From the NCBI GenBank assembly GCA_019787685.1, contig JAHNUO010000042.1:95077-159076 (forward strand): a stretch of 64,000 nucleotides of DNA, written 5' to 3'. The notes beneath the pieces were generated by a model. That model did no database searches and was not told the DNA's origin. It was given only the letters and a program-made list of their open reading frames with translations. The stretch comes from Chiua virens (Eukaryota; Basidiomycota; Agaricomycetes; Boletales; Boletaceae). The translations under genes and the position numbers were made by a program. Positions 1 through 11,413 of this stretch are shown piece by piece (the first letter of the stretch is position 1; every line of letters begins with the position of its first letter).

Positions 1-713
1 TTGATTAACGTACTGTCTCTGATGGCCGTTTCCCCAGCTGTTCCAAAAAAACCTCTTGGAGCAGAGTGTCTTATTGGGAAGGGAGCGGACGCTCCCCAAG
101 GACCGGGAAGCTGCATCTACTGAGGGTTATGGTATATTTTTCCGAGGTAAGGCCCGATGACGGTTAATAAACAGTCGTGTATCTGCTGCATAAGTACTTG
201 AAGCTTGAGAGGTGTGTTCAGAACGACTGATTTTGTGAAATGAACTTGACATTGCTCGAGACGACCATGGTTCTCGGTGAGATTCAGCTCCATGGATGTG
301 ACTGTGCGCTCTCAGCCCGACGCGGGTTCTTCCTGCTCGTTCAGCTGAGAAAGGACCGAACAATATTGTACTTAACCTACGGTTGCACAGCGGTGACAGC
401 GCCATTGTTCTCCGCCACTTGTGGGTGTACACTGACACGCACAGCCTGAGTCATAGTTGCAATGCTTTCTCAACCATTTTGTACGCTTTAGGAAACCTTG
501 AGCCGCCAGAGCGAAGCGGCTTGTCTGAACCAGTATTTTGTGGGTCCATCTGTGAATAACCCTACAAGTCCTGCTGTGATCTGAGCCCTGCGATGAGCGG
601 GTTGCTTGTCTTGCCTCTTGTGCTCAGAACGGGCATAAATGTTACAGTGACGGTGTTCGTAGGTCCAAGTCCAACACCAAACTACTAAACGGCCATCAGT
701 CCAACAAGCCGGC
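1..713. other. Left flank, no gene recognised
   Basis: Short open frames occur on both strands. None has a recognisable domain, a convincing splice pattern or protein-like composition. It probably holds the upstream region of the DUF6699 gene that starts at 714. I see no repeat or RNA gene here. Confidence 0.4.
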
Positions 714-2026
714 TTGTCCACATCCATCGATCAATCCTCTCTGCAAGGCCCGCCGATGCCTCCCGACCCCTCCTTGCGAGATCGCTTCTGGCGTGACGTG
801 GTCGTAGCAGCCGGTCCTAATCATGTGGACCCTTGCGCGATTCGCGAAGCCGTCGAGGATATGATGCGCAACTATAGTCTGGACGAAGTTCCTGGCTTTG
901 AAGCTACGCCAAAGGCAGAACCGCCGGACACCACCAAATTCTCAAGCCATTCTGCCTTCACGCCTGTATTTTCTCGGAACCCTGCCCATACCCCATCCTC
1001 TTGGAACTGCTTTAGTACTGCCCGGCCGATCTTCGTGGGGCCCCGCCGTTCCCAACGTCGTCGGAAAAGTTGTCCAGAACCACGGCACCCTGATCATTTT
1101 CCAAGTGGCAGCAATCCTGGCATTCAAGCCAACAAAGGTATCGTTTCTTTGGCCAACACCGTCTTGCAATCGCGTTGACATTTTGTCCCAAAATGCCAGA
1201 CCATGCTCCTATGCCCACCCACCCAGTTCCCCAAATCAACAATGCTTCTCCTTGGTACCAACAGCCACCATTGCCGCCCTGGGCACCTCACCACTATGTA
1301 TGGACATATCCGACTGGCCACTTGGCTTGGAGCCCCCACCCTCAACCCACCCCATCCATCCCTCAGCCACTGAGTCCCTGGGCAGCCATCTCTCTCACTG
1401 GTGGTCATCCGCTGCCCGGTACAATGCCCCAATGGACGCCAGGAACGTGGCCTCCGCTCGACTGGGCCCGCGACGTCCCCATCCGGCTCGCGCCATACAT
1501 TATCCCGAACCCTAACAATGCTCATCTACCCTTGATCGACTGGAACGTCACCAAGCACCCCTCCACAGCCAAACGCCTGACGCCCAATCACGTCGTCGTC
1601 GCCATGGAGAACATCTTGGGAGACCATGTCACCCATACCGACGCACACACGATTGTCGTCACGTGCGACGTCGGCCACATGTCGACGCTCTGGGGACCTA
1701 TCGTTGTCGATCAGAGCACGCCGGTGACGCTGCGCAACCTGTTCGACGCTATTTATCAGTACTTTCAGGTTCCGTTGACGTACCCGGAGGTGGAATACAT
1801 TTTCAAGTTGAATCCGAGCAATTATTGGCGCATGACGGATGCGTATCGTATACGGTGTCGGGAAAGCGCCGCCCTTCCTGGGTGGGAGGCGAAGCAAGGG
1901 TATCGGAGGGCGGACGTGTTGGGTGATCGCAGGCATTGGTGGGGTGTGTGGATATCGTCACGTCACGGCCGTTGGTGGCTTAACCTGGGGCTCGTGAACC
2001 CACCGCACCGAGGACCTTTGCACTAA
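714..2026 (+). CDS. DUF6699 domain protein 1 (two exons, 416 aa)
   Basis: Proposed exons are 714-1137 and 1200-2026. The 62-nt intron has a GTATCG donor and an AG acceptor, and the phases match exactly (1+2), which gives one 416-aa frame. The first third is Pro/Ser/Arg-rich and looks disordered. Residues of about 140-220 are rich in Pro and Trp. The last ~170 residues carry the DUF6699 pattern: PLIDWNVTKHP, a long beta-rich middle, LRNLFDAIYQYFQVPLTYPE, then an Arg-rich stretch ending in WWGVWISSRHGRWW. DUF6699 is a basidiomycete-expanded domain of unknown function, so no activity is inferred. Two paralogues lie nearby on the same strand (6798 and 11414). An ATG at 1193 could start a shorter product if the first exon is not used. 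The domain call is firm and the first exon is less certain. Confidence 0.75.
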
Positions 2027-3119
2027 GTGGTCATTCTTATTCTCTTTCAAATCCGGGCTCGTTCTTTCACTTTACACTCATTTTTTGGAGACGATGAATG
2101 ATGGGCCACGCCGAGAGGACTGACCACGTCGCGCTCTTTAGGATCATCGGAATAACTTGTAGCTAATAGTCTTTTCAATTTTGAGCTTCATATCTACCGT
2201 AGTTCTTAGTTCTACTCTAATCTCGCGTGGTGATACGGGAGCCATACACGTTGCTCTCCACGGACCAGTCACACGCGACCAACACATACTAAGAAGTCAA
2301 CGTTTAATATACTCCCACTATTCGATACTTCTCTGATTGGTTGATCCTGTCCCTGGTAAAAAGAGTGAGTTCCTATGCTATAGATGGATCCTACTTTGTG
2401 CGGACACAAGACGGTCGATCGACGATCACCAACACACCATAAACGGTTAGTACCCTCGCCATGCTACTCTTTGAGAGTTATAAAGCTGAGAAACCTCGGT
2501 CGAACCAAAAATATCTCCGTTCTTGAAGGCACCATCGCCGTCGGAAAGCCAGACACAGATAACACTACTAACTCGTGTCTGGCATTCTGATGGGGCTGGG
2601 AGGCAGACAAATATGCTGTGGCAAACCAGGCATAGAGAATTGAAGGTATCCTCCAAGTTCATATGACTTTGAAGCTGGTTTTTGCATAGGATTTAGGCCT
2701 GGAGCATAGAGAACCTGAGTCAGCCGGAAGTGGGTTGGGGTCCATAAAGGTCCCGTTTCTGAACAGTAGGCGGGGTAGTGCCGGAAGCCAACTTTTCGGT
2801 GGCCAAGGCCTGAGCAGCCAGGATTGCTGCAGCAGGCTCCTCGATGTGTCGCCCGATCACCACTCCACTCACGATTCCTAGAGCGAAGTGTTCATGTTTA
2901 TACCGGATACCTGATATCGCAAAGAACCAACGATATTATTTGACCAGCGAAAAGACGTACGGAAAGAGATTACGGGTTGCAATGGGTATGGAATGTTGGC
3001 TTCAAAGTCGTAGAAGTATAGTTACTGTCTACCACCTGGGGCCTATGAAACGTTAGTACCTTAAATAACTCGCCGACTACAAGCGACGTACTTTATTTTC
3101 TGTGTGCTGATAACCTGAA
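2027..3119. other. Intergenic, convergent 3' ends, nothing recognised
   Basis: It separates the 3' end of the DUF6699 gene (+) from the 3' end of the FAD oxidase (-). Open frames of 60-70 codons show no family resemblance. No repeats were seen. Confidence 0.5.
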
Positions 3120-5134
3120 TTACAGCTTGAAACCGCCAGCCAGACCCATTACATTATCCGGATCCACCGCCGCTTTGATAGCCTGTAATCTCGGTAGATT
3201 GGCACCATACAAGTCAACCGGTGGCGTGTCGAAAATAGCATAGTTAGGGTAAAGAGCCGCATTGGCGATGTCAGTCTGACCAGCGTCGATCGCAGCCCCC
3301 CGTAATGTACGCGCACTGGTCCTAACCGCGTCTTGGATGGCATGGTCGGAATCCGGCAAGAGCCACGAATAATAGATGTTGAGCGGCATAAAACCCTGCG
3401 AACGAGAAGGCGGATATGCGGATGGCGTCGTATTATGGCCGAGAAGCGTTGGAAGGAAGATCTCCACTTCATAGGTGATAAATATCGTAGGTTCCAGGAG
3501 GAGATGGTCTCCCCAATACTGAAGCAGAGTAATCAGGTACTTGCACTTGTGATAAGAGGGGTGCGATGAACTCACGCGGGTCTCATTGATGATCGCTTGC
3601 AGCAAGGAAAGGGGATATTGGGTTGCAGAGATTGTGTGAAAGACACCACTGTGAAGACATTGACCGATGATCAACTGTGGCAGGAGATATTTTCTTACCG
3701 CGTCTCAGAGGTAAGATTTAGAGGTAACGACCGCACAAACGACAGGTAGGAACGAGTATGAACATCCTGAGTCAGTGAGGGAATCGCAAGGAATTCGTCG
3801 AAAATTCCAACAGGTGGTATTGGCGCATCGTAGAAAAGAACCTCGGTCACGCCCAACTATATGGCATGAATAAGTGACAAGCTTCGATAGAATATACCCA
3901 AAGCCTCACCTGCCCGAGCAAATAGACATATCCTGTAACTACCACAGCCTTCGGGTCCTGAGAGCTGACTGCGAAGTTGGTCGTCGCCAGGTTGACCTGG
4001 TCCAAGACATCCGCAGTGTAGGTTATTAGACCCCCCTTGATACATGTATCAGAAAATCTGTATAAAACAAGAAATGAAAGCATACATACCCAAACTTGGG
4101 TCTGCGGGAATGTTTTCAATGTAAACTTAGTCACAATCCCCTAAAGAATGGATCAATGGCGAGTCTTCACGGAATAGTTCCACGTACAAAATTGTTCAAG
4201 CCACCCTACACACCGATTAGTGACATTTCTAATTCGAATTGGAGAACGACGTACTTTGAGTGCGAAGAAAAGATCAGGACTCGAGGTCTGGGAGACGTTG
4301 ATGACTGTCCCATTGGGCATAACCAACTCAAAAGCTTGAACAGTGTCGATGGTCAGTCCATACTGGTTTGTAAGCCAAGAGTAACCTGTTAATCTATGTT
4401 GGGTTATTGCAAACCGTACACGCCGGAACTTCGAACGCACCTCCACCAAGTGTAAGGCCAGCGACACCCACACCAGATATTCGCCCTCCCACAACGTTCA
4501 TTCCATGCGGTTCAAGTACCGCATAAACATCATCCCAGATCAAACCCGCTCCGATCGTTACTGTTTGAGCCACGGAATCGTAGACAATCTCAGAGAACCT
4601 CGACATCGCGATATGGACTCCCTCAGTTGACGAAAATCCTGGATTAGTGGCGTGACCACCGCCTTTGATCTAAAATGATATATTAATCATTAAAATCGAT
4701 TCTGATGTTAATGAAACGAACCGCAAACGGAGTTTGTGTCCGACCGATAATTTGCAACTGGAAAGTAATCTCCATAACTAAAGACACGGGTGAAGTGTAC
4801 GTACTCACTGCAATGCTAATATCCTCCACCGTACCAGGCTCAAACGAGCATGCCGCAACTTGAGTGCTTGAAGATGCCCAGTGGCTGATGTCTTCCTCAT
4901 ACTTAAGCGATCCTACAAGCAGTTACGTCTTTGAGCACCAATTTAGATAGAAATATGAGTGAACGGACCAGTATCGTAGACGTCGGATGCGGAAGATGTA
5001 GAGACTGCAATTTCTTGACACGTCTCTTTGAAAGAGTAACGGGAATGGAATCCCTCCGTACTCCAAGTGGATGAGGATCCGATTGCGCTTCCCAAGACCG
5101 CCATCGTGACGAACGGCAAAACGGCACGAATCAT
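3120..5134 (-). CDS. Secreted FAD-linked oxidase, berberine-bridge-like (11 exons, 496 aa)
   Basis: Exons, in transcription order: 5134-4969, 4912-4809, 4757-4722, 4669-4441, 4385-4255, 4205-4188, 4140-4090, 4035-3910, 3856-3699, 3648-3576, 3518-3120. All junctions are GT..AG and in phase, giving an uninterrupted 496-aa protein. Residues 1-20 form a signal peptide (MIRAVLPFVTMAVLGSAIG). The FAD_binding_4 fold follows. Its KGGGHATNPGFSS segment has His108 in the place of the 8-alpha-histidyl flavin attachment site. GRISGVGVAGLTLGGG lacks the cysteine of bicovalent members, so mono-covalent FAD is inferred. The C-terminal BBE segment (LYPNYAIFDTPP ... VDPDNVMGLAGG) is complete. Family members oxidise sugars, alkaloids or other alcohols with O2. 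The substrate cannot be told here. Exon 6 is only 18 nt. Confidence 0.88.
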
Positions 5135-6797
5135 CGCTGCTCAGAAATTGGAGACCGGAAGGTTCAACTGTCTCGATTGTTAGAAGAATTGCTTAAAAAC
5201 ATGTCACGCTATAGTTCGGGTGCCTTGAGAAGCATTGAGTTAGCCCTTACGAACACTTTGACAACTTGTCAAACTCGAACAAAGACAAAGGTTGCGTACC
5301 GTTACCACTGACTTGCACCATTTTCGAAGCCGAGAAAGAGGGATGTCGTTTTTGAAACGTGGGCGACCTGAAGCTTGAAGATGCTTCGGGTATGATAGCT
5401 ACACCAAGTTGAACTTGACCGAGCGCCAGTGCAGTGCTTACATAATCGCATAATGGAACTTTAGATAGACAATGCAAAGAGGAATTGGTTCACCCCATAA
5501 GTTGATCCATTATTAATATATTGACCTTGTGTAGATGTTTGCTTGGCTTGCCTCTAGGTTTGTAAGGCGCCGATCCGCTGTTCAAGGTCCATTTCTCACT
5601 TCGACCTACGATGGTGCTTCGCCAACTTGACAGTTTTCTTTTCCAATCCTGTAGACGGGGGCAAATCCGGAGGACATACCTTGTTCATGTTCCCTGGTGA
5701 TTTGACTGACGTCACCTTTCGTGACCCGTTTTTCATCCTTAATCAGTAAGTGAATGCTATCACTTACGTCCGATTCTGATGGAACTTCTGATTTCGTTAA
5801 ACGGGCGCAATTCCGCACTTGTCAGTGCACAGGCCATTCAAGGGACCAGCTGACTCGGACCAGGTGACTGTGTATGACTTCAATGAAGGACCCCCGACTC
5901 AAAGCTCGGACCTGGATCGTTTCAGACAGTTTTAGACTTGACTTTCGAGTGTTGTCAACTTTCCGACTCAACATTCCTCGCAGCTTGCGGTATGCCACGC
6001 TCATCGAGCTCTTGTTCTTTTATGCCCAATCGTAATGGACTATGACATAGTAGATGTTGGAGCAGGGGTTCCAGATGCCGCTCAGAAAAGACACTGCATA
6101 AGACAAGCGATTAATGTTCAGAAACATCGCCCACAGACGAAGTACTATCGCGGCTTTCTTCTGTGGGTCAACGGCCATCCATGTTTCAGATCAATTTGTG
6201 ATCACGGGTGCCAGACCAGCCAGAAATTGCTTAGATTCTGACAGGCTCAGTTGACAACTTGGCGTCGGAGGTCAATAATTCACCGGTGGGAAATTTCCCG
6301 GTATCAGGATTCATGTCAATAATATTTGAATCGAGGACTCTTCGAAATTCGGCGCTACTAAGCTAGCAGGTCACCCCTACCGACCGCAGTGCGTCTGATA
6401 GTAATAAAGTTCTACAAGTTCTAACACAGCAATACAATATTTACTGGTTGCTGCGGCAGGCTCTGGTTGGCTGCCAACTTACTGGTGAGTCATTGCTTTC
6501 TTTGGCGGTCTGTCCCGCAGCTTGGTGTTTGGCAAGATCTGAGCTCTAATGACCTTTGTTTTGAACCTGGTACATAGCCGCTGTGCCTGTCACTTCCCTC
6601 CGAGGGCCAAGAGGAAATTCTAGCGGGACGTTGCAGTTGTTTTCCATTGCGGCTGTGAGAGGTATGTTAGTCCAGGCTGTGTACATATGACTCTTCGATG
6701 ACGACGGCGCCGGCATTGAAAGCTGTGCGCCTATCATCCAGATATAACCTACGGCGTTATCTCGTCTCCCCATAAACGACCCCGATAATCAACCACC
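5135..6797. other. Intergenic, divergent promoters
   Basis: It lies between the 5' end of the FAD oxidase (-) and the second DUF6699 gene (+), so it should hold both promoters. Small open frames (for example 5247-5477 and 5606-5818 on the minus strand) have no recognisable domain or start context. No repeat is evident. Confidence 0.45.
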
Positions 6798-7670
6798 ATG
6801 TCTGGTCCATATGTCTATACCCCCTCGGCTTTCGAGCCCACCCCATATCTCGGGTACGGAGCGTACACGCAACGTTCACCTTTCATCCCTCCCACATCAC
6901 TGTATCCAGCCTCCCCTTATCCCCCAGCATCACCGTATCTTAGGCCTATTTCACCTCAGGGTGTTCACGTCGATGACCCCTACTGGAGTCCTCCCCGTGC
7001 CCGCAGACCATCCTGGCATGGCGGGAGGCCAGCCAGCCCATTCCTTTCAACCCCGCCCTCACCAAGCCACCACAGGAGACGATCCTTTGGCGGGGGTTAT
7101 CAGTCATGGGAACCATCTTCCCCGTGGACCTCCAGCGCCTCCCACTTCCAGATCCACCCCCTCCTAAACGGGGAAGCACCCCGCACGGACTTCTACTTTG
7201 ATCTCTCCTTGCCAACCTTCTCTCCCTTCCGATGGGTTGGCCCTGGACAAACTACCATGATCACCGCACACGAGCTTGACGAGCCAGCAACGTACCCGTC
7301 GACCTCACGGATGCGCGTCTCCCACGATGTCATTCCGCAGTGGCCCGTTGACTTGCAGTACCATTATGACGGATATGCCGTCCCTACCGTGTTACCTCCG
7401 ATCCGGCTCGGCGATGTCCTCTACATGATCCACTCGTCGCTTCACAGACAGGTCACACATCAGGACTGGGCTCGGCTCAGCATGTCTGAGCAGACTGCCA
7501 TCGCGCGTGCGTACACTCGGAGATGCCACAGTGCGCCATCGTCGGCAGAGGTGCAGGCAAGCCAAGGGGTCAAGCGAATCGATTATCTGTTGGAAAAACG
7601 TATTTTCAGAGGGTTGATCAGAACGCACGATGAGGATGGCTTCTACCACTGGAAACTGATTACTGTTTGA
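6798..7670 (+). CDS. DUF6699 domain protein 2 (single exon, 290 aa)
   Basis: This is one uninterrupted 290-codon frame that starts MSGPYVYTPSAFEPTPY. Residues 1-125 are a Pro/Ser/Tyr-rich disordered region typical of the N-termini in this family. Residues of about 130-290 form the DUF6699 domain. It includes RLGDVLYMIHSSLHRQVTHQ, an Arg-rich helix (IARAYTRRC) and the terminal GVKRIDYLLEKRIFRGLIR block. The matching terminal block in the third paralogue is GVRRIDWLHGKTKLIGI. Unlike the two neighbours it needs no intron. DUF6699 has no established function. No signal peptide or membrane segment is seen. Confidence 0.82.
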   Translation: MSGPYVYTPSAFEPTPYLGYGAYTQRSPFIPPTSLYPASPYPPASPYLRPISPQGVHVDDPYWSPPRARRPSWHGGRPASPFLSTPPSPSHHRRRSFGGGYQSWEPSSPWTSSASHFQIHPLLNGEAPRTDFYFDLSLPTFSPFRWVGPGQTTMITAHELDEPATYPSTSRMRVSHDVIPQWPVDLQYHYDGYAVPTVLPPIRLGDVLYMIHSSLHRQVTHQDWARLSMSEQTAIARAYTRRCHSAPSSAEVQASQGVKRIDYLLEKRIFRGLIRTHDEDGFYHWKLITV

Positions 7671-8185
7671 AGGCTTGACGACGGTCGATATCCCTGGTTA
7701 TGTATGATATCTTCCTCGTGATAGACGATAAGTACTTCGATGGATTATGCCGTACTTACATGCTACCCTGACCTTGGCGTTCTCATTGTATTATACCCCG
7801 AGCCCTGACATGTGTGTATGTAGTGTGCCTTGAAACAAAATGGATGATTACATATCACCCCCATCCTCACGACGATTCGTAGCGAGCCGACGGTGTATAT
7901 GCGGCATTCGTCCCTGTAGTAATAAAAAGTAGTAGGGGTCCGTAGGAACGATCATTTGACATGCAAAAAAATCGTGACATTCATACTCAAGAAATTATGG
8001 ACCACGATGCTACCCTATATGCATTAGAATAGGATAGGCACGTAAGGAGAATAATTCCAAATGAACTATACCTAATAGTAGATGCTGTCGCTTATCCGAG
8101 TCAGTAGCAGGAAATATTACAGCTCAAGACAAGTCCCCACTTCATCCATCAAGAAGCCGATGAACTGCGAGGATCGTGGAATCCC
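7671..8185. other. Intergenic, nothing recognised
   Basis: This is short convergent spacer between the DUF6699 gene (+) and the GH5 gene (-). It is AT-richer than the flanking exons, as expected for 3' UTR and terminator sequence. No open frame is worth reporting. Confidence 0.5.
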
Positions 8186-10020
8186 TCAGCAATACGCAGC
8201 TTGAAAGTCAAAGTTTGCATCGCGAATGCCTTGCACGTAACCATGTTCTGAACACCACAAAACGGAAGATCAACTCAAGACCTTGATCGAACCACATATC
8301 ATGCCTTACCATATTCCCAAAGGTTGTTGCCAAACCCGTTCTCCACGCCGTGGTCATGCGCCCTTTTCTTCTTCCACGGACCCTGGAATCCGAGTTCAGA
8401 AACCACACGGTGGATTGCAACGTTGTGCAGAAGAAACAGGTAAGCATCTTCCCAGCCCTGGTCGTAACCCTTATTGAAACGCCAGTGTTCATAGTGTCCC
8501 GGGTACTGGGCCCAATAGGAAGTATGTTGACCTTCAGAACCACATCAGAGAAGCAGGCTGCGAAGGATCCAAAATTGGATTTACCGATGGCTCGACCCAA
8601 CGCGGCGGCCTTTCTGCCCACTCGATCTGGGTCGGCTGCGGGAGCGTTCCGAATCGGATACACGCCGACACGATCCGGAAAAACGCCCGCCTCCACCGCG
8701 TCTCTGAATGACCACCCTTGATCGCCACGATGTTCCTTCTTGTACGTCCAGAAAAACCATCCCGCACAATTCTGTTCAAAGAGAGCAAGCTGTGCAGCGA
8801 TGTATCGCGCTCGTTCTTCCCGTTGATCGATGGGACCTTGCAGGGAACCAGGATTCAGCGCGCCAGACCATTCTCCCACCACGAGCGCACCCCCGGCACT
8901 CTCAAGGATACTAGCCACACGTGCAAACGTTTGCGGCGTAGGTGAATTAGGGTCCATAAGCGACATCGAATGGTGTGCGGCTGGCGTCGAGATATCGCCC
9001 TGCGTGAAACAACGATAGAGATGGTGGTCTAGACAGATCGGCGCGGACTCGGATAGTGATTTGACAAAGTGGGCATAGTCGTCAGACATCCAGCAATCGG
9101 ATATGTAAATGGGTAAACCAGGATCGAGTGTGCGCAATTCCCTTATCGCTCTTCCATACCAGTTCTTCAACGTGGAGTGGGATGATGGCTTGGGCTCATT
9201 GAGCAACTCAATTCCAATGATATTGGTGATCGGTGGTTTGCACTCCGAGCGTAGCGACCGAAAGGCAATTAGTAAGGTGCGAAGGACTCGGACAGTAAGT
9301 TCTAGATTGGCTCGGGTGGTGAAGAGTACCGTAGAGGAAGAAGTTCCTGAATGCGAATCTTGATTCTGTTTCCCGGGAGCAGCGTGCAAATCTGTATGTT
9401 GCATTAGGAAGTCGGAAGGAAAAAAGAATGTCGCAAACCAAACAGAACGCCGATTCCATAAAGCTGCGCGGTTTCCACTGTTCGCACCAGTCGAATCCAA
9501 GCACCCTCGAATACATCGTCGAGACCATGGAAATCTGTCCCGACGAGTAGAGTGCGATCGAGGCTGAACAAATGATAATAACCAATCTGTATGCGTGATC
9601 CAGCGGAAGTACACCGATGGGGGAGGACAGAGCGTACTGGGATCCGCACTGCGTTTATACCCCTGATAGCAAGCCATTCGAAATCTTTGTTTGTAATCCA
9701 CGTATCCCAATGGCGCTCCAGAACTTCCTTCGCGCGAGGGCACTTGGCGACGTCCAAGTCGCTCTGGCGGGGAGGCACCGCCTGCGCAAACGGTGTCTCT
9801 GTAATCCACGGCTCCAGGACAAACCAGGATCCTATCCACTCAGTGATCGAGTAATGTGCAAAGGTCTGCATGCAGACTACTTACCAAGGTTGACACCCCT
9901 CTGCTTTCGATAACGATAAATCTGTTCGTCGGCAACGTCGCCGAACTCCATTGATGTGCCTGGCTGTGATGGGCCGGTATGCTTAACCTTGTTCAGAAAT
10001 TTTCCAAGCAATGCGCTCAT
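8186..10020 (-). CDS. GH5 glycoside hydrolase, exo-beta-1,3-glucanase-like (6 exons, 522 aa)
   Basis: Exons, in transcription order: 10020-9885, 9831-9638, 9586-9439, 9391-8585, 8531-8310, 8247-8186. All phases agree and give 522 aa. Family signatures in order: RGVNLGSWFVLEPWI (N-terminal strand), DLHAAPGKQNQ, the acid/base block IELLNEP (Glu of about 225), DHHLYRCF, and the nucleophile block GEWSGAL (Glu of about 333). A late FFWTYK block and the tail YPGHYEHWRF ... WEYEHGYVQGIRDA complete the protein. The order and spacing fit the fungal glucan 1,3-beta-glucosidase branch of GH5. No signal peptide is visible (MSALLGKFLNKVKHTG), so it may be cytosolic or leave by another route. Wall glucan turnover is the likely role. 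A long open frame continues past the fourth donor to 8208, but it reads into the last introns and is not the real C-terminus. Confidence 0.9.
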
Positions 10021-11413
10021 GGCTTTAGGGACTGTCTGAACAACGGTGGTGAATGTTGTGGAGAGTCGTGTTTGTTCCTATTTGGATCAGAAATCACCGA
10101 ATGATTCCTGGCACCGAGTCCGTATATACTGTTCTCACTTCGAAGCTTGGATTCATTCCATGCCACTAGACTTACGTCGGTCCTCTGTAAAGCATTCTTG
10201 CTCCCTTATGCTCTGCTTCAAACAACTTCTTCCTGTGTGGTTTACGATCAGATCGCTGTGACATTCGTCAGTTCGGGACGAGCACCCGACAGATTTCAAA
10301 GTCGGTCCTACCTCTCACCGGCAGTAAGCAGTGATGTATGGTTGCCATTGGTTGGTCGCGGGGCAGGCGAATCTGCTACGCAGGTGTGATTGACCACCCA
10401 GCGATGTTCCTTGGAAGGCTTCCATCTGGTGTGGCGAGAAGACGGGCTGCGCTCAGCGATCGACCAGTAGTAGTAATCATCACTTTCATTTCGGCTAGCT
10501 TGTTTAATGACTTCATGCCTCCTGGTCGCTTGAAGAACCGTACTTACCTTTATTTTCCGCATGCACTGTAGTTATCGCGCCGGAGCGTTGGGTTGTTCTA
10601 GGCCGGATTCGCGGTGCAAATAAGTAATCCCGTTCAAGTTGAACATTGAGGACACGTGTGAGTCATTTCGCTTTCCCCCCGAAATCGTCCAACTGCCACT
10701 AGCAGGACACCGATTTTCGCCTGACTATGGAAACTCGCACGTTTCATTACCAGTTCCCAACGCAAAGACAACGCCGTCAGAGACTGGCTCATGGAGCGCA
10801 CGGTGGACTTCACTCACGACAGCCAGCTCAAACCATGCGAAGTTCGGCGGACCGACAGGGCGGCAATGTTGAGAATATTCCTGGGACTACGCGCCATGAC
10901 TGTAAATGGCGAACATGCGGTCGCCATGCGCCGCGTCGGGAATCGATTGCAGGTGATATGATGATCAAAGTTCACCTGCCTCAAGGCAGGCTGGAAACCA
11001 AACCCAAAACGCCGATTCAATCACGCTTGCCGGACTCGCTTCACGTTTACCTCAGCTGTGCCCCCCGGACCACCCTCCCTCGCCGATATCTGGTCGCATG
11101 GCTGCACACGCTTACAGACTACACGGACACACCGGACACATCAAGGACGTGATATGATTCGTCTTTCTGCCAACGTTGCCAAATCCAGGCGGGTCGTATC
11201 CGCTTATTTTTCTGGGGGTCCTCTTACTTCAATTCATCGCTCTGGAACACGTCTAGAACCTTCAAGTGATGTTCGTCACAGACCCTGAACTCTTTCTGAT
11301 CGCGAGTATATAAGTAATCGAATCCCAACCGCTGGGCCTACATCTTCCACCCAGTGGACTCCATCGACGGTATACGACGCTTCATTCACGACCCACAACG
11401 TTCACGACCCATC
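10021..11413. other. Intergenic, divergent promoters
   Basis: It lies upstream of both the GH5 gene (-) and the third DUF6699 gene (+). A 141-codon open frame at 10727-11152 (+) is Arg/Thr/His-rich without a domain, and I do not treat it as a gene. A TATA-like box near 11307 belongs to the gene on the right. Confidence 0.45.
11307..11314 (+). promoter_or_regulatory. TATA-like box for DUF6699 gene 3
   Basis: TATATAAG lies 107 bp upstream of the favoured start at 11414 and 47 bp upstream of the alternative start at 11354. The spacing suits a transcription start near 11340. That would leave room for a leader if 11414 is the start and little if 11354 is used. Confidence 0.45.

Noticed and set aside
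127..438. 103-codon minus-strand frame at the left edge
   Set aside because: No family resemblance, no splice signals and overlapping frames on the other strand.
8208..8584. Open frame extending the fourth GH5 exon as the C-terminus
   Set aside because: The conserved tail (YPGHYEHWRF, WEYEHGYVQG) lies in another frame and is reached by a proper intron at 8532-8584.
10727..11152. 141-codon frame upstream of the third DUF6699 gene
   Set aside because: Composition is random-like, there is no domain, and it overlaps the likely promoter region.
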